Part shown: in pieces, positions 1 to 8,807 of the stretch | How the letters are laid out: each line of letters starts with the position of its first letter | Numbering within the stretch: the first letter of the stretch is position 1 | Assembly (NCBI RefSeq): GCF_036032445.1 | Contig: NZ_CP107932.1 | Coordinates: forward strand, 4,590,501 to 4,654,500 | DNA length: 64,000 nucleotides | Direction of reading: 5' to 3' | From: Nocardia sp. NBC_00416 | Lineage (GTDB): Bacteria > Actinomycetota > Actinomycetes > Mycobacteriales > Mycobacteriaceae | Position numbers and translations under genes: made by a program | The notes under the pieces: model-generated | What the model was told of the DNA's origin: nothing | What the model saw: only the letters and a program-made list of their open reading frames with translations | Database searches by the model: none

Positions 1-4
1 GCCG

Positions 5-568
5 ATGGTGATCGCCGGCTTCGACCTCGATGCCGAGTCGGTCGTGATCGGCAACGACCTGGGCCGCTCCGAGCATCCCGGACCAGGCTGGAACAGACTG
101 CGCTGGACCGAACTCGCGGCTCGGCTGGGCGAGTCGGCGGTCGTCGAGGGCCAGTACCCCAGTTTCCGCAGCCTGTCCGGCGCACACTCGAGCGGGAGTT
201 GGCCGGTGAGTATCCGCCCGCCCGCCGAAGGCTCCCTCGATCGAGAGTCGTGGCAGACGCTGATCGACGTTCTGATCGCGTGGTCCCCGGGCGGCGCCGA
301 CACCCCGTGCGTGGCGTACTTCGGCCCGGCGGTCAACGACGAGTTCGACACCGGCGTCACGGTCTCGGGCCCCCTCGGCGGCGCCGCGGTCCTGTACGAC
401 CATCCGAGCGGCGTCGGCTCACCCTCGAATCTGTGGGCCGCCGACCGATCCTGGATCACCTGGTCCGATTGGGACCTCTGCGGCACCAAGGTGGTCGGCC
501 CGACCGAGCTGATCGAGGCGCTCCGGGCGGCGCCGGAGCTCGAAGCGCTGCGCCTGCCCTGGTGCTGA
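5..568 (+). CDS. hypothetical protein, possibly cut at its start
   Basis: A 187-residue reading frame with normal high-G+C codon use that ends in TGA at 566-568. I do not recognise the family. It is acidic and Trp-rich (for example WNRLRW near residue 29 and WITWSDWDLCG near 150), has no signal peptide or membrane segment, and looks like a soluble cytoplasmic protein. The first ATG is only four bases from the window edge, so the true start may lie upstream and the protein may be longer. There is no clear partner: the next gene on this strand begins 400 bp away. Confidence 0.6.
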   Translation: MVIAGFDLDAESVVIGNDLGRSEHPGPGWNRLRWTELAARLGESAVVEGQYPSFRSLSGAHSSGSWPVSIRPPAEGSLDRESWQTLIDVLIAWSPGGADTPCVAYFGPAVNDEFDTGVTVSGPLGGAAVLYDHPSGVGSPSNLWAADRSWITWSDWDLCGTKVVGPTELIEALRAAPELEALRLPWC

Positions 569-972
569 CAGCTCGACGGCGGTAGCCGACCACCAGCCTC
601 ATGGACCGAGCTGCCCGACCCCCGTCCTGGCGAAACCGTGCTGACTGCTCTCCATGGATGACGGGCAATCGATGTAGGCCGTGGGCCGCCTCGTGAACGC
701 GGATTCCGGTGAGCTGGTTTGCGACGAGCCCGGGCATTCAGGGGCACACCTGCTTACCGGTCTCCGGCGGCGTGAACGTGGACGGCGCTGACGCATATCC
801 CGGCGCCGAAGGACAACTCCGCGGCGGGCGCGATAGGCCGCCGCGGACAACAGCTCCCGCTGACCGGACCGCGGACGTATCAACCCGGCGGAATCGCCGG
901 TACCGCGACCCGCCCCGGGTGATACTCCGAGTGGCCCCGACGCCGGGGGCCGTGGTGTGTGAGGAGCTGGCG
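569..972. other. intergenic region, no gene seen
   Basis: About 400 bp between the first gene and the MHS-type transporter. Frames on both strands are open for short stretches but none has a plausible start with a ribosome binding site or a recognisable product. A purine-rich GAGGAG at 961-966 is the ribosome binding site of the next gene. No strong inverted repeat was seen. Confidence 0.5.
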
Positions 973-2367
973 ATGAGTGTGGTGGACGGGTCGAAGCAGA
1001 CCGGGCCGACCTCTCCTTCGGAACGGTCCGGTTTACGCCGGGTGGTCGCCGCCTCCATGGCGGGGACCGTGGTGGAGTGGTACGAGTTCTTCCTGTACGG
1101 CACCGCGGCGACGCTGGTGTTCAGCAAGATCTTCTTCCCCGCCTCCGACAGCGAGCTCGACGCGATCCTGAAAGCCTTCCTCACCTACGCCGTGGGTTTC
1201 GCGGCCCGTCCGGTCGGCGGAATAGTGTTCGGGCACTTCGGAGATCGCTACGGTCGTAAACGGCTGCTCCAGTTCAGCCTGATCCTGGTGGGTGCGGCCA
1301 CCTTCCTGATGGGTTGTCTGCCCACCTACGGCCAGATCGGTTACGCGGCTCCGGTGCTGCTGGTGCTGTTGCGATTCCTGCAGGGCTTCGCGGTCGGCGG
1401 CGAATGGGGTGGCGCGGTCCTGCTGGTGGCCGAGCACAGTCCGGACCGGAGTCGCGGTTTCTGGGCGAGCTGGCCGCAGGCCGGGGTGCCCGGGGGGAAT
1501 CTGCTCGCGACCCTCGTCCTGCTGGCGTTGACCGCGACTCTTTCCGAAGACGCCTTCCTCGCCTGGGGGTGGCGGGTGGCGTTCTGGCTCTCGGCGGTGG
1601 TCGTGCTGATCGGCTACTACGTGCGCACCAAGGTGAGCGACGCACCGATCTTCACCGCCGCGCGGCAGGAGGCCGAGCGGGTGCGGTCGTCGTCGTTCAG
1701 CGCAGTCGAAGTGCTGAAACGCTATCCGCGGGGCGTGTTCACCGCGATGGGGCTGCGTTTCGGCGAGAACATCATGTACTACCTGGTCGTCACGTTCACC
1801 ATCACATACCTGAAGGTGCGGCAGGACATGGCGACCGACGACATCCTGTGGTGGCTGCTCGCCGCGCACGCCGTCCATTTCGCCGCGATCCCGCTGGCCG
1901 GTGCGCTGGCCGACCGGATCGGGCGGCGGCCGGTCTATCTGGCCGGTACCGTCACGGCGGGCACATGGGGTTTCTTCGCCTTCCCGATGATGGACACCGG
2001 CAACGGGTGGATCATCACCGCCGCCATCATGCTCGGCCTGATCGCGCACGCCGGAATGTACGCGCCGCAGCCGGCGATCATGGCGGAGATGTTCCCGACC
2101 CGGATGCGGTATTCGGGAGTTTCGCTGGGCTATCAGGTGACCTCGATCGTGGCCGGTTCGCTGGCTCCGGTGATCGCGGTGAAACTGCTGGAAACCTTCG
2201 ACTCGCCGGTGCCGATCGCGGTGTATCTGGCGGCGGCGGCCGCGGTGACCGCGGTCGCGGTGGCGTTCGCGCGGGAGACAAAAGGCTTCGATCTGGCCGA
2301 TATCGATCGCGCCGATGCGGCCCGCACCGTGCGCGACGAACGAGCGGACCCATTGTCTTCCCGATAA
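973..2367 (+). CDS. MFS transporter, metabolite:H+ symporter (MHS) type
   Basis: Inner-membrane proton symporter of 464 residues, likely for a small organic acid or compatible solute. Family marks seen: the N-terminal VEWYEFFLYG (residues 34-43), GHFGDRYGRKR (87-97) in the loop between helices 2 and 3, and a second copy, GALADRIGRRP, in the middle of the protein; twelve hydrophobic segments fit. The frame is open back to 709, but I take ATG 973 because GAGGAG lies seven bases upstream and the MHS family begins about here. The substrate cannot be read from sequence. No operon partner: about 500 bp follow before the next gene. Confidence 0.88.
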   Translation: MSVVDGSKQTGPTSPSERSGLRRVVAASMAGTVVEWYEFFLYGTAATLVFSKIFFPASDSELDAILKAFLTYAVGFAARPVGGIVFGHFGDRYGRKRLLQFSLILVGAATFLMGCLPTYGQIGYAAPVLLVLLRFLQGFAVGGEWGGAVLLVAEHSPDRSRGFWASWPQAGVPGGNLLATLVLLALTATLSEDAFLAWGWRVAFWLSAVVVLIGYYVRTKVSDAPIFTAARQEAERVRSSSFSAVEVLKRYPRGVFTAMGLRFGENIMYYLVVTFTITYLKVRQDMATDDILWWLLAAHAVHFAAIPLAGALADRIGRRPVYLAGTVTAGTWGFFAFPMMDTGNGWIITAAIMLGLIAHAGMYAPQPAIMAEMFPTRMRYSGVSLGYQVTSIVAGSLAPVIAVKLLETFDSPVPIAVYLAAAAAVTAVAVAFARETKGFDLADIDRADAARTVRDERADPLSSR

Positions 2368-2868
2368 TTCGACCGATCCGCCTATCTTCTCGGCGATTCG
2401 ACCGATTCGCCCGATCTGGGGTCGGCGTCCAACTTCCGTGAATGCACGAGCAACACACTCCGGGAGCACACGTGGTAAGTGGCGAGCGCGGTCACCACGA
2501 CCGAAACGAAGGCGGCAGATAGGCCGGACGCTGGAACAGCCTGGCCGAGGACGTGTTCGGCGTCCGACGCCACCCGACGCGGCCGCGGCGGGCTGTTCCG
2601 GCGACGGTGCCATTCAGACCTTCGGGCGGCTTTGTGTGGAGCAGATCACTGAGCCGCTCTCCGGGTGGTACGGAACCATGGCCACTGATATGTTTCGGCT
2701 TGTTCGTGCAGCGTCGCATCATTCGAATTCCGACTAGCAGAACATTCTGCCGATCCATTCTTCACCGGTCTCTTTCGTCGTGGAAAGAGACCGGAATTGT
2801 CATACTCCGCAGCTGATTTCGCGGTCGCCTTCGACCGCGAATTCGGCGACGGCACACATGGAGTTTTC
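2368..2868. other. intergenic region with one strong dyad
   Basis: About 500 bp without a convincing gene. At the left end the words ATTCGACCGAT[C/T]CGCC occur twice in tandem (about 2368-2415). The right end has the perfect inverted repeat at 2765-2794 and the ribosome binding site GGAG (2860-2863) of the next gene. The rest shows nothing I can interpret. Confidence 0.45.
2765..2794. repeat. perfect 12-bp inverted repeat upstream of an MFS gene
   Basis: CCGGTCTCTTTC, six bases, then GAAAGAGACCGG. The arms match perfectly. It lies 74 bp before ATG 2869 in the otherwise featureless 2368-2868 gap. In RNA it would be a strong hairpin (attenuator); in DNA it could be an operator. There is no T-run on the plus strand. 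Confidence 0.6.
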
Positions 2869-4059
2869 ATGACGCATACGAGCGCGCCACCGATTTCGGA
2901 ACGCACCCGAGAGATATCCGACGCCGTCGTGCGGAGTCGGAGTTTACTGATTGGATACTTTGCCGGGCTCGGTGTTGTCATGGCCGTGTGGGGGACCCGG
3001 ATCCCGGCCGTCCAGGAGACCGCCGGACTCGGCACCGCCGGGCTGGCCGCGGTGCTTCTGGCGGCCGCGGTCGGCATGGTCGCCGGTCTCCGGGTGGGTG
3101 GTCGGCTCGCCGAACCCGCCCGGCTGCCCCAACTGCTGACCGGCGGCGGATTCTGTCTCGCCGTGAGCCTCGCTCTGGTCGGCACCTGCCGGTCTGCGCT
3201 CCTACTCGCTACTGCAGCACTGCTTTTCGGAGCCGCGCACGGTGTGCTCGACGTGGGGGCGAATGTCGCGGCGGTCCGGTGCCAGCAGGCGTACGGTCGC
3301 CCGATCATGTCGGGCCTGCATGCGGCCTACAGTCTCGGCGCGCTGGGCGGGGCGGTACTCGCCGCTGTCGCGGCGCACTACTCGCACACCTACGTCTTCG
3401 GTGTCACCGCGGCCGTGGTCATTGTGGCGGTGGTCGCGGTGGCGCCGGCCACCCGCTGTGTCGGATCACCGGCGACCGGCCCTGACCCCGGGGAAACGAC
3501 GGCGGGCGAGCGACGGCCCGAGCTGTCGCGGGCCCGGATCTGGCTGTTGGGCTTACTGGCCGCGGGATGTCTGCTGGGTGAGGGCACCGCCGCGGATTGG
3601 TCGGCAGTCCATCTCACCGCGCTGGGCGGATCCGCCGCGATCAGCGCCGCGGCGTTCGCCGGATACAGCGCGGCCATGGCCGCCGGCCGTCTCGTCGGCG
3701 ATCGGCTCACCGCGCGCTTCGGTGCGGCGAAAGTAGTTCGGGCGGGCGCGATCCTGTCCTCGATCGGCCTCATCACGGGCTCGGCGGTGGCCGACGTGCC
3801 GTTCGCGCTCGCCGGCTGGGCCGCGTTCGGTCTCGGCCTGTCCGTCACGATCCCTTCCCTGATCAGCGCGGCCGGGGCCGGTGGTCCGCGCGGCATCGCC
3901 ACCGTGACCGTGACCGGCTATCTGGGTCTGCTGGCGGGGCCCGCGCTCATCGGCGCACTGGCGGCGATCACGTCCCTGCCGGTCGCCCTCATGCTGCCCG
4001 CCCTGCTCGCCGCGGGCGTGGCCGTACTGTCCCATCGAGCCTTGGAGAACCAGTGGTAG
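2869..4059 (+). CDS. MFS transporter
   Basis: A 396-residue polytopic membrane protein with about twelve hydrophobic helices, of the small Ala/Gly-rich MFS subfamily that resembles YbjJ-like sugar or drug exporters. Seen: an N-terminal helix starting around SLLIGYFAGLGVVMAVWG, then repeated Gly/Ala-rich helices, and VGDRLTARFG as the inter-domain A-like motif. The frame opens at 2797, but ATG 2869 has GGAG five bases upstream and removes an unlikely charged extension. The HAD gene downstream overlaps it by 7 bp, so the two are almost certainly co-transcribed. The substrate is unknown. Confidence 0.8.
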   Translation: MTHTSAPPISERTREISDAVVRSRSLLIGYFAGLGVVMAVWGTRIPAVQETAGLGTAGLAAVLLAAAVGMVAGLRVGGRLAEPARLPQLLTGGGFCLAVSLALVGTCRSALLLATAALLFGAAHGVLDVGANVAAVRCQQAYGRPIMSGLHAAYSLGALGGAVLAAVAAHYSHTYVFGVTAAVVIVAVVAVAPATRCVGSPATGPDPGETTAGERRPELSRARIWLLGLLAAGCLLGEGTAADWSAVHLTALGGSAAISAAAFAGYSAAMAAGRLVGDRLTARFGAAKVVRAGAILSSIGLITGSAVADVPFALAGWAAFGLGLSVTIPSLISAAGAGGPRGIATVTVTGYLGLLAGPALIGALAAITSLPVALMLPALLAAGVAVLSHRALENQW

Positions 4060-4694
4060 CCCTACTCCCCCAGCAGCCCCCGCAACCGGCCGCGATCATC
4101 TTCGACTACAACGGCGTCATCGGCCTGCAGCCCACCGTCGCGGCCTGGAGCGGGCTCGCCGAAGTCGCCGGATGGCAGGCAGACCGGCTCGAGCTCTTCC
4201 AGGACACGTTCTGGAGCGCGCGCGAACCCTACGATTCCGGCGAACTCGACGACGCGGACTTCTGGACCGCCGTGCTGGGCGACCGCCCGGATCCGGAATC
4301 ACTCGCCCGCTTGCGTGCCGTCGACACCGCGATGTGGACCCGTACCGACGACCGCGTGGTCGCGCTCCTCCAACGGTTCCGGCGGTCGGGGCTCCCGATG
4401 GTGCTGCTCTCCAACGCACCCCATCCGGTGAGCGACGCGCTCGACGACTCCGACTGGCGCACGCTGATGGCCGACGCCCTCTACTCGGCCCGGCTCGGCC
4501 TGAACAAACCCCACCCCGACACCTACCGGAACGCACTCGCCGCGACCGGTGTCAGCGACCCGGGCCGTGTCCTGTTCGTCGATGACCGGGCCGACAACTG
4601 CCGAGCCGCCGCCCAGCTCGGCCTGCGTGCTCTCCACTACACCGGCTCACCCGCCGAAATCGAAGCCCACCTCCGATTCGAGGCCGCCGCGTAG
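4053..4694 (+). CDS. HAD-superfamily hydrolase
   Basis: A 213-residue class IA-like HAD protein, probably a soluble phosphatase. All four motifs are visible: motif I FDYNGV near residue 18, motif II LLSNAP near 115, motif III with the lysine of NKPHPDTY near 150, and motif IV FVDDRADN near 172. The residue two after the nucleophile Asp is Asn rather than the usual general-acid Asp, which is seen in some HAD subfamilies but can weaken phosphatase activity. The GTG start overlaps the transporter gene and has GGAG (4044-4047) upstream. Pairing with the transporter hints at processing of an imported phosphorylated or halogenated compound; that part is a guess. Confidence 0.8.
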   Translation: MVALLPQQPPQPAAIIFDYNGVIGLQPTVAAWSGLAEVAGWQADRLELFQDTFWSAREPYDSGELDDADFWTAVLGDRPDPESLARLRAVDTAMWTRTDDRVVALLQRFRRSGLPMVLLSNAPHPVSDALDDSDWRTLMADALYSARLGLNKPHPDTYRNALAATGVSDPGRVLFVDDRADNCRAAAQLGLRALHYTGSPAEIEAHLRFEAAA

Positions 4695-4744
4695 CCGGGT
4701 TCCGTCTCGACCTCCGTCGTCGACACCGGACACACCTCGCGGTT

Positions 4745-5035
4745 TCAGGACCCACGCTCGAGGAATCCCGTCGCGGTCACCAGGGCCACGAACCAGGTGA
4801 CCGCCTGCCACGCGCGCGTTTCCCGCACCTCGTGCTCGGTCAGGTACGGGATCACCACGACCTCGACCGCATGCTCGAGCGCGTGCTGTACGGCGATCCG
4901 CGCCGCGAGTTCCGGCCCGGTGTCCGTGTAGACCGTGTACACCACGCGAAGACCGTGCACCCGCGACAACCGCTCGATCTCCCCACTGTCGCAGCCGGTC
5001 CGACAGAGGACGATCGCCCGCCTCGAAGTAGTCAC
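4745..5035 (-). CDS. small hypothetical protein
   Basis: A 96-residue protein starting at GTG 5035 (GTG 5038 is possible), overlapping the stop of the gene before it. The body reads as a compact alpha/beta fold: a strand RRAIVLC, a Val/Tyr-rich strand RVVYTVYTD, a helix ARIAVQHALEHAVEVVVIPYL and a hydrophobic end. It has no cysteine cluster or known catalytic motif; the layout faintly recalls the N-terminal domain of small serine recombinases, but the catalytic Ser region is not there and I do not claim it. It forms a two-gene unit with the gene at 5032-5358. Confidence 0.6.
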   Translation of the reverse strand: MTTSRRAIVLCRTGCDSGEIERLSRVHGLRVVYTVYTDTGPELAARIAVQHALEHAVEVVVIPYLTEHEVRETRAWQAVTWFVALVTATGFLERGS

Positions 5036-5358
5036 CACTGCGCCTCCGACGCAAACTCTGCCGCCGCTTCGTAGCGCGGGCAGCGATGCGCGGCGTGGAC
5101 GTCCATCACCTGGTGGGCGTGCGCGTACCCGCGAATCGGGTCCTGCGATCGACAATGCGTGGTGGGATAGTCGGCGGGTAACGTCCGGAGCCCGTCGGCG
5201 AGCTGCCGCAACACCGCCGGGTCGTCGGTGACCCACCTTTTACCTGCTTGCCAGAGTCGGAGTGTGGCGGCCATCGCGAGATTGTGCGGAGCTCTGACCG
5301 GCGGCGCCGGTGTCTCCTGACCGCTCGGGCAGTCGTGATGGACACGCGTGATACTCAT
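5032..5358 (-). CDS. small hypothetical protein
   Basis: Up to 108 residues. The conserved-looking part begins at an internal ATG (5274) with MAATLRLWQAGKRW, followed by a helix DDPAVLRQLADGLRTLP and a His/Cys-rich tail (THCRS, HAHQVMDVHAAHRCPRYEA) that could bind a metal. Neither start has a clear ribosome binding site; ATG 5358 gives the longer form. Its TGA overlaps the GTG of the downstream small gene, so the two are translationally coupled. It reads divergently from the kinase-like gene at 5533. Function unknown. Confidence 0.5.
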   Translation of the reverse strand: MSITRVHHDCPSGQETPAPPVRAPHNLAMAATLRLWQAGKRWVTDDPAVLRQLADGLRTLPADYPTTHCRSQDPIRGYAHAHQVMDVHAAHRCPRYEAAAEFASEAQW

Positions 5359-5532
5359 GCGGCTGGTGTCCACACCGACCGGCATCCCGGGGCCGGTTCG
5401 AATGGAGTGTTCGGCGTGAGGCATGACTCGATGAAACCGACCGCACGGGAGCCGCGGAAGTTGGCAGCCATTGGCATCGGCTACCGAACCGGCCCGACCA
5501 GCCACCGAAACGCCGGTCGTTAACCTGGGGTC

Positions 5533-6435
5533 GTGTCCGATCGCGCACTGGCCTTCGTCCCTGAAACAATGGAAGCGGTCGCCAGAGCGGCCTGCCGTCG
5601 GGCTGGATTTTCCGGTGCGGACATTCAGTTCCTTCGGCTCGGTCAGAACATCCTGTACCACGTGCCCGGCCATGCGGTTGTCGTACGGATTGCGCGCGAT
5701 TCGAGCTACCACGCTGATGCGGTCAAAGAGGTCGCAGTAGCAGCGTGGCTGGCCGGCGAAGAAGTACCCGCAGCCCGCGTATTCGACATCGGATGCGAAC
5801 AACCGATCTCCGCTGGAGACCACCCGGTGACCTTCTGGCATTATCTGCCGGGCCGCACCGCCACAGGCGACGAGGCGGCGGCCGCCGGGGGCCTTCTTCG
5901 TGGACTCCACCAGCTTTCATACCCCGTAGGCATCGACATTCCGGAGTTCCGCCCCTTGGATCGGGTGGAACGCCGACTTCGCCGCGCACCGATCCCCGAA
6001 CAAGACAAGGAGCTCCTGTTACGGGTGAAAACGCGACTGGATTCGGAAGTCGGTGATCTGACCTATGTACTACCGGTAGGCGTAAACCATGGTGACGCCC
6101 ATATCAAGAACGTGATCATCGCGCCGGACGGCACCGGCACGCTGATCGATTTCGAGGCCGTGAATGTAGCTCATCACGAATGGGATCTCGCGAAGACAGC
6201 CACAGAGGCCGCGATGGGGATGCTCCCCCAGAACGCCTACACACAGTTCACTGCCGCATATGGCTACGACCTCGTGCGGTGGGATGGGTTCCCCACGGTA
6301 TGTTCGGTCATGCAGCTGCGGATGATCACATGGCTGGCACAGAACTTCGGACATACGGAGGCGACTGCAGCTGAATACCGCAAGCGAATGCTCACCCTCC
6401 GTGAGGGATTCACAGAGAACTGGAGCGGATTCTAG
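5533..6435 (+). CDS. aminoglycoside phosphotransferase (APH)-fold kinase
   Basis: A 300-residue protein with the APH/choline-kinase fold. The catalytic loop NHGDAHIKNV (around residue 188) supplies the base Asp and the Mg-binding Asn, and LIDFE (around 207) supplies the second Mg-binding Asp. The N-lobe has a nucleotide-binding strand LRLGQNILYHV and a VVRIARD strand. It could phosphorylate a small alcohol, amino sugar or antibiotic; nothing here shows resistance. It starts at GTG 5533. Its TAG stop shares four bases (CTAG, 6432-6435) with the stop of the convergent regulator gene. Confidence 0.85.
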   Translation: MSDRALAFVPETMEAVARAACRRAGFSGADIQFLRLGQNILYHVPGHAVVVRIARDSSYHADAVKEVAVAAWLAGEEVPAARVFDIGCEQPISAGDHPVTFWHYLPGRTATGDEAAAAGGLLRGLHQLSYPVGIDIPEFRPLDRVERRLRRAPIPEQDKELLLRVKTRLDSEVGDLTYVLPVGVNHGDAHIKNVIIAPDGTGTLIDFEAVNVAHHEWDLAKTATEAAMGMLPQNAYTQFTAAYGYDLVRWDGFPTVCSVMQLRMITWLAQNFGHTEATAAEYRKRMLTLREGFTENWSGF

Positions 6436-7781
6436 GTTCGACGTACCCGCTCGGTTCGCAGAAGTTTCGGATAGCGATCGCCGAGGATCTCGGTGAACTC
6501 CACCATGGCCGGATCCCCCAGATCCGGGACACTGCGAGCGAATTCTTGTAAGTAGCGCAGGTACCGCTGTGACTGTAAGGCACCGCCGCTGTGCAGCGCA
6601 CCCGTCGCCAAATACGCGGCTTCCTCTATTTCGCCGCACTTCAGGGCAACGTCCGCGTTGACGAGTTGGATGAACACGCGTGTCCGCCGTGGTGTCGTGG
6701 GTGTCAATGCCCGCTGTGTGAATTCCCGGCTCCGGGCCGCAACGCCCAGGTCGCGAAACGCATGCGCAATATCGCCGCAGAGTTCAGCGGCGTCGTAGTA
6801 GCCGATCCAATCTGGTTCGTCACCGGTTCGCCGATCGAACAAGCGCTCCGCGTGGCCGATGGCCCGCACCGCTGCCCGCTCGTCCCGCAGGTTGGCCAGC
6901 GCACGGGCTTCCATCATCACGCACATGGTTTCCACACTCGCGGTGCCACGACCGCGAAGGGCCGCTTGTGCAGCGCGGGCCATGGTCAGTGCTTGTGGAT
7001 ATTTGCCGATGGCGTTGTACTGATGCGACAAATTGGCCAACAGTCGCGCGCCCATCAGCTGGTCCGCGGCCTCGTCCGCGAGTCGGAGACCGAGGGTGAA
7101 ATATCGTGCCGCGACCGACTGGTGTCCCGCGTCGTAGGCCGACCATCCCAGTAACTGCGCTACCTCGGCCGCGGCCCCGTACACCGCACGACGACTGTCA
7201 CCAGCACGCTCAGCTCGAAGCTCGGGCGTAACGCTGTTCTGGAAGTAGTGGGTCAGCGCGGCTCGGATACGACCACCGCCCTGCTCGAAATCGACACTCA
7301 TCAGTGCCGATGCTGCGGCTCGGATTCGGCCGGCAACCGAATCCGGCTCCATCGCAGTCGAGATAGGCGGGATGGCCGGATCATCGACCGCATGGGATCG
7401 CGCGAACAGATACCCCGAGATCACTCGGTCGCTGTCGACGAGGCCGACGGTCGAGGTGAAGATCGGTCTTTCCTCGTGATCCCATCGGGTCAACACATCC
7501 AAGACCTCGATCGCGCGATCGATATCCTGCTCATAGGTACCTGTCCGAACAGCGACATCCTCGGCCACAGGCAGACCGAGCACAACTCCGAGTAGCCTGC
7601 GGTAGAACTGATCCGGTGTGTTGTGGTTGTTCTCCCAGCGTGACAGCGCCGTCGTCAAGCTTCGATCACTCATGATCCCGATGCCCTGGCGTTGCGCCTC
7701 CTCTTTCAACGCCCAGATAAGCCGACCATACGACCACCCTCGCCCACGCCGCGCAGCCCTGAGTTCATTACCGAATGCCAT
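6432..7781 (-). CDS. XRE-family regulator with TPR-like repeats
   Basis: A 449-residue DNA-binding protein. The N-terminal ~75 residues form a lambda-type helix-turn-helix (NELRAARRGRGWSYGRLI through SDRSLTTALSRWENN). The rest is a run of helix pairs rich in Ala, Leu and Tyr, for example LLANLSHQYNAIGKYPQAL, typical of tetratricopeptide repeats in large actinomycete regulators that sense peptides or partner proteins. I start it at ATG 7781 rather than the upstream in-frame ATG at 7859, because the HTH begins right after it. It converges on the APH-fold gene, with overlapping stop codons. Its target is not evident; upstream lies the decayed 8.2-8.7 kb region. Confidence 0.8.
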   Translation of the reverse strand: MAFGNELRAARRGRGWSYGRLIWALKEEAQRQGIGIMSDRSLTTALSRWENNHNTPDQFYRRLLGVVLGLPVAEDVAVRTGTYEQDIDRAIEVLDVLTRWDHEERPIFTSTVGLVDSDRVISGYLFARSHAVDDPAIPPISTAMEPDSVAGRIRAAASALMSVDFEQGGGRIRAALTHYFQNSVTPELRAERAGDSRRAVYGAAAEVAQLLGWSAYDAGHQSVAARYFTLGLRLADEAADQLMGARLLANLSHQYNAIGKYPQALTMARAAQAALRGRGTASVETMCVMMEARALANLRDERAAVRAIGHAERLFDRRTGDEPDWIGYYDAAELCGDIAHAFRDLGVAARSREFTQRALTPTTPRRTRVFIQLVNADVALKCGEIEEAAYLATGALHSGGALQSQRYLRYLQEFARSVPDLGDPAMVEFTEILGDRYPKLLRTERVRRT

Positions 7782-8201
7782 GACGACACCACCAGTTCGA
7801 ACGGATCCCGAGACCCCACACGCGTTGACGCAACGAAGCACGGCACGAGCACTGCACAACAGCCCCCTTTTTCACGCCGCTTCCGGAAAATAACCCAGAA
7901 CCTACGAGGAGCCCCACAACCGACTCGCCCGCCGTACGGAAGGCATCGTAACGCCCCGCTGCGACTGCCGTCTCGAACACGTTGCCCGCGAACAGATTCA
8001 GCAACCTGTCGCGACCGCCGCCTGCGTGCACCGCTCACACAACAAGGGGCAGTGCCGCTACGAAATCCGGGTCCTGGTGATCCCCATCGCTGGATGAGGC
8101 ATTGCGTCAGCGGTTGTTGCTCTCCCCGCTGCCAGCAAAAGATACGCTCCCGATATGCCGCTATATGTTCGCGATACCCTGTCGAATCTCATGGACCAGT
8201 G
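7782..8201. other. intergenic region, lower G+C
   Basis: About 420 bp between the XRE gene and the RNA-ligase remnant, less G+C-rich by eye than its surroundings. The plus-strand frame that runs through it from 7692 has no coding character. No repeat or RNA gene was recognised. Confidence 0.4.
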
Positions 8202-8702
8202 ATGACCGGAACGGACGACACCATTTCCAGAACGGGGGCCGGGAGCGTGCAACGGCTAAGGAATCATTGGACGCGCCCACTCGGGCCCCTGGTCTACTAC
8301 TGGTTCCTGACATTCGAGGAATCGTCGGAGCTGCACGCTCTGGTCGAGAAGTGTCAAGAGTTAATCGATTTCCCCTTCTATGACCGGACACCACCAGAAA
8401 GTTTGTCTCTCACGATCGACAGGATTGCAGCGGTAGGTGGAGTGTCGGCTGATCACATCGAATCGGTAACCTCGTCCGCAATCCGAGCGTGTCGAGCGGT
8501 AACGCCCTTCGAACTCGAAATCGAGCGACTGAGCGGCGTCCCCAGCGCTGTCGCACTCGCACGTGTCATCGGAGGAAGCCCGCTACCAGCTGGCGTGCCG
8601 GTATGGCCGGCCACTACTACATCGATCAGACGCGGGCGTTCCTACAGCACGGGATCCCGCCGCCCCCGCTCCGGCACCGAATCCTGTTCGCAGAGCGCCT
8701 GA
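8202..8702 (+). pseudogene. truncated 2'-5' RNA ligase-like (LigT/2H) gene
   Basis: From ATG 8202 the frame reads like the N-terminal half of the 2'-5' RNA ligase family: LVYYWFLTFEESSELHALVE, then PPESLSLTIDRIA, where the family has its first H-x-[ST] motif. Here the His of that motif is replaced by Ser (SLT). Family likeness stops near 8560 (ERLSGVPSAV), and the rest of the frame to 8702 is not protein-like. The second half with the second H-x-[ST] motif is missing. In another frame, 8603-8790 encodes a protein-like stretch beginning MAGHYYIDQTRAFLQHG, so the region looks like a decayed or rearranged junction. Confidence 0.5.
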
Positions 8703-8807
8703 TTAGATGGCTGCCGAGCCTGGGATGGATATTTTGTTCTTACGGTGCCTCTCATGGAACCATGAGACATGCGATCGACCGGGCCCTCCCAGTTACCAGT
8801 CGACCTC

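Noticed and set aside
1033..2613. A 526-codon minus-strand frame opposite the MHS transporter.
   Set aside because: His/Arg/Gly-rich shadow of a strong membrane-protein gene, typical of antisense frames in high-G+C DNA.
4745..5035. Small serine resolvase fragment.
   Set aside because: Only the general strand-helix pattern is similar; no catalytic Ser/Arg motif and no inverted repeats or partner sequences.
7692..8201. N-terminal extension of the RNA-ligase-like frame.
   Set aside because: The residues before ATG 8202 are not protein-like and lie partly opposite the XRE gene.
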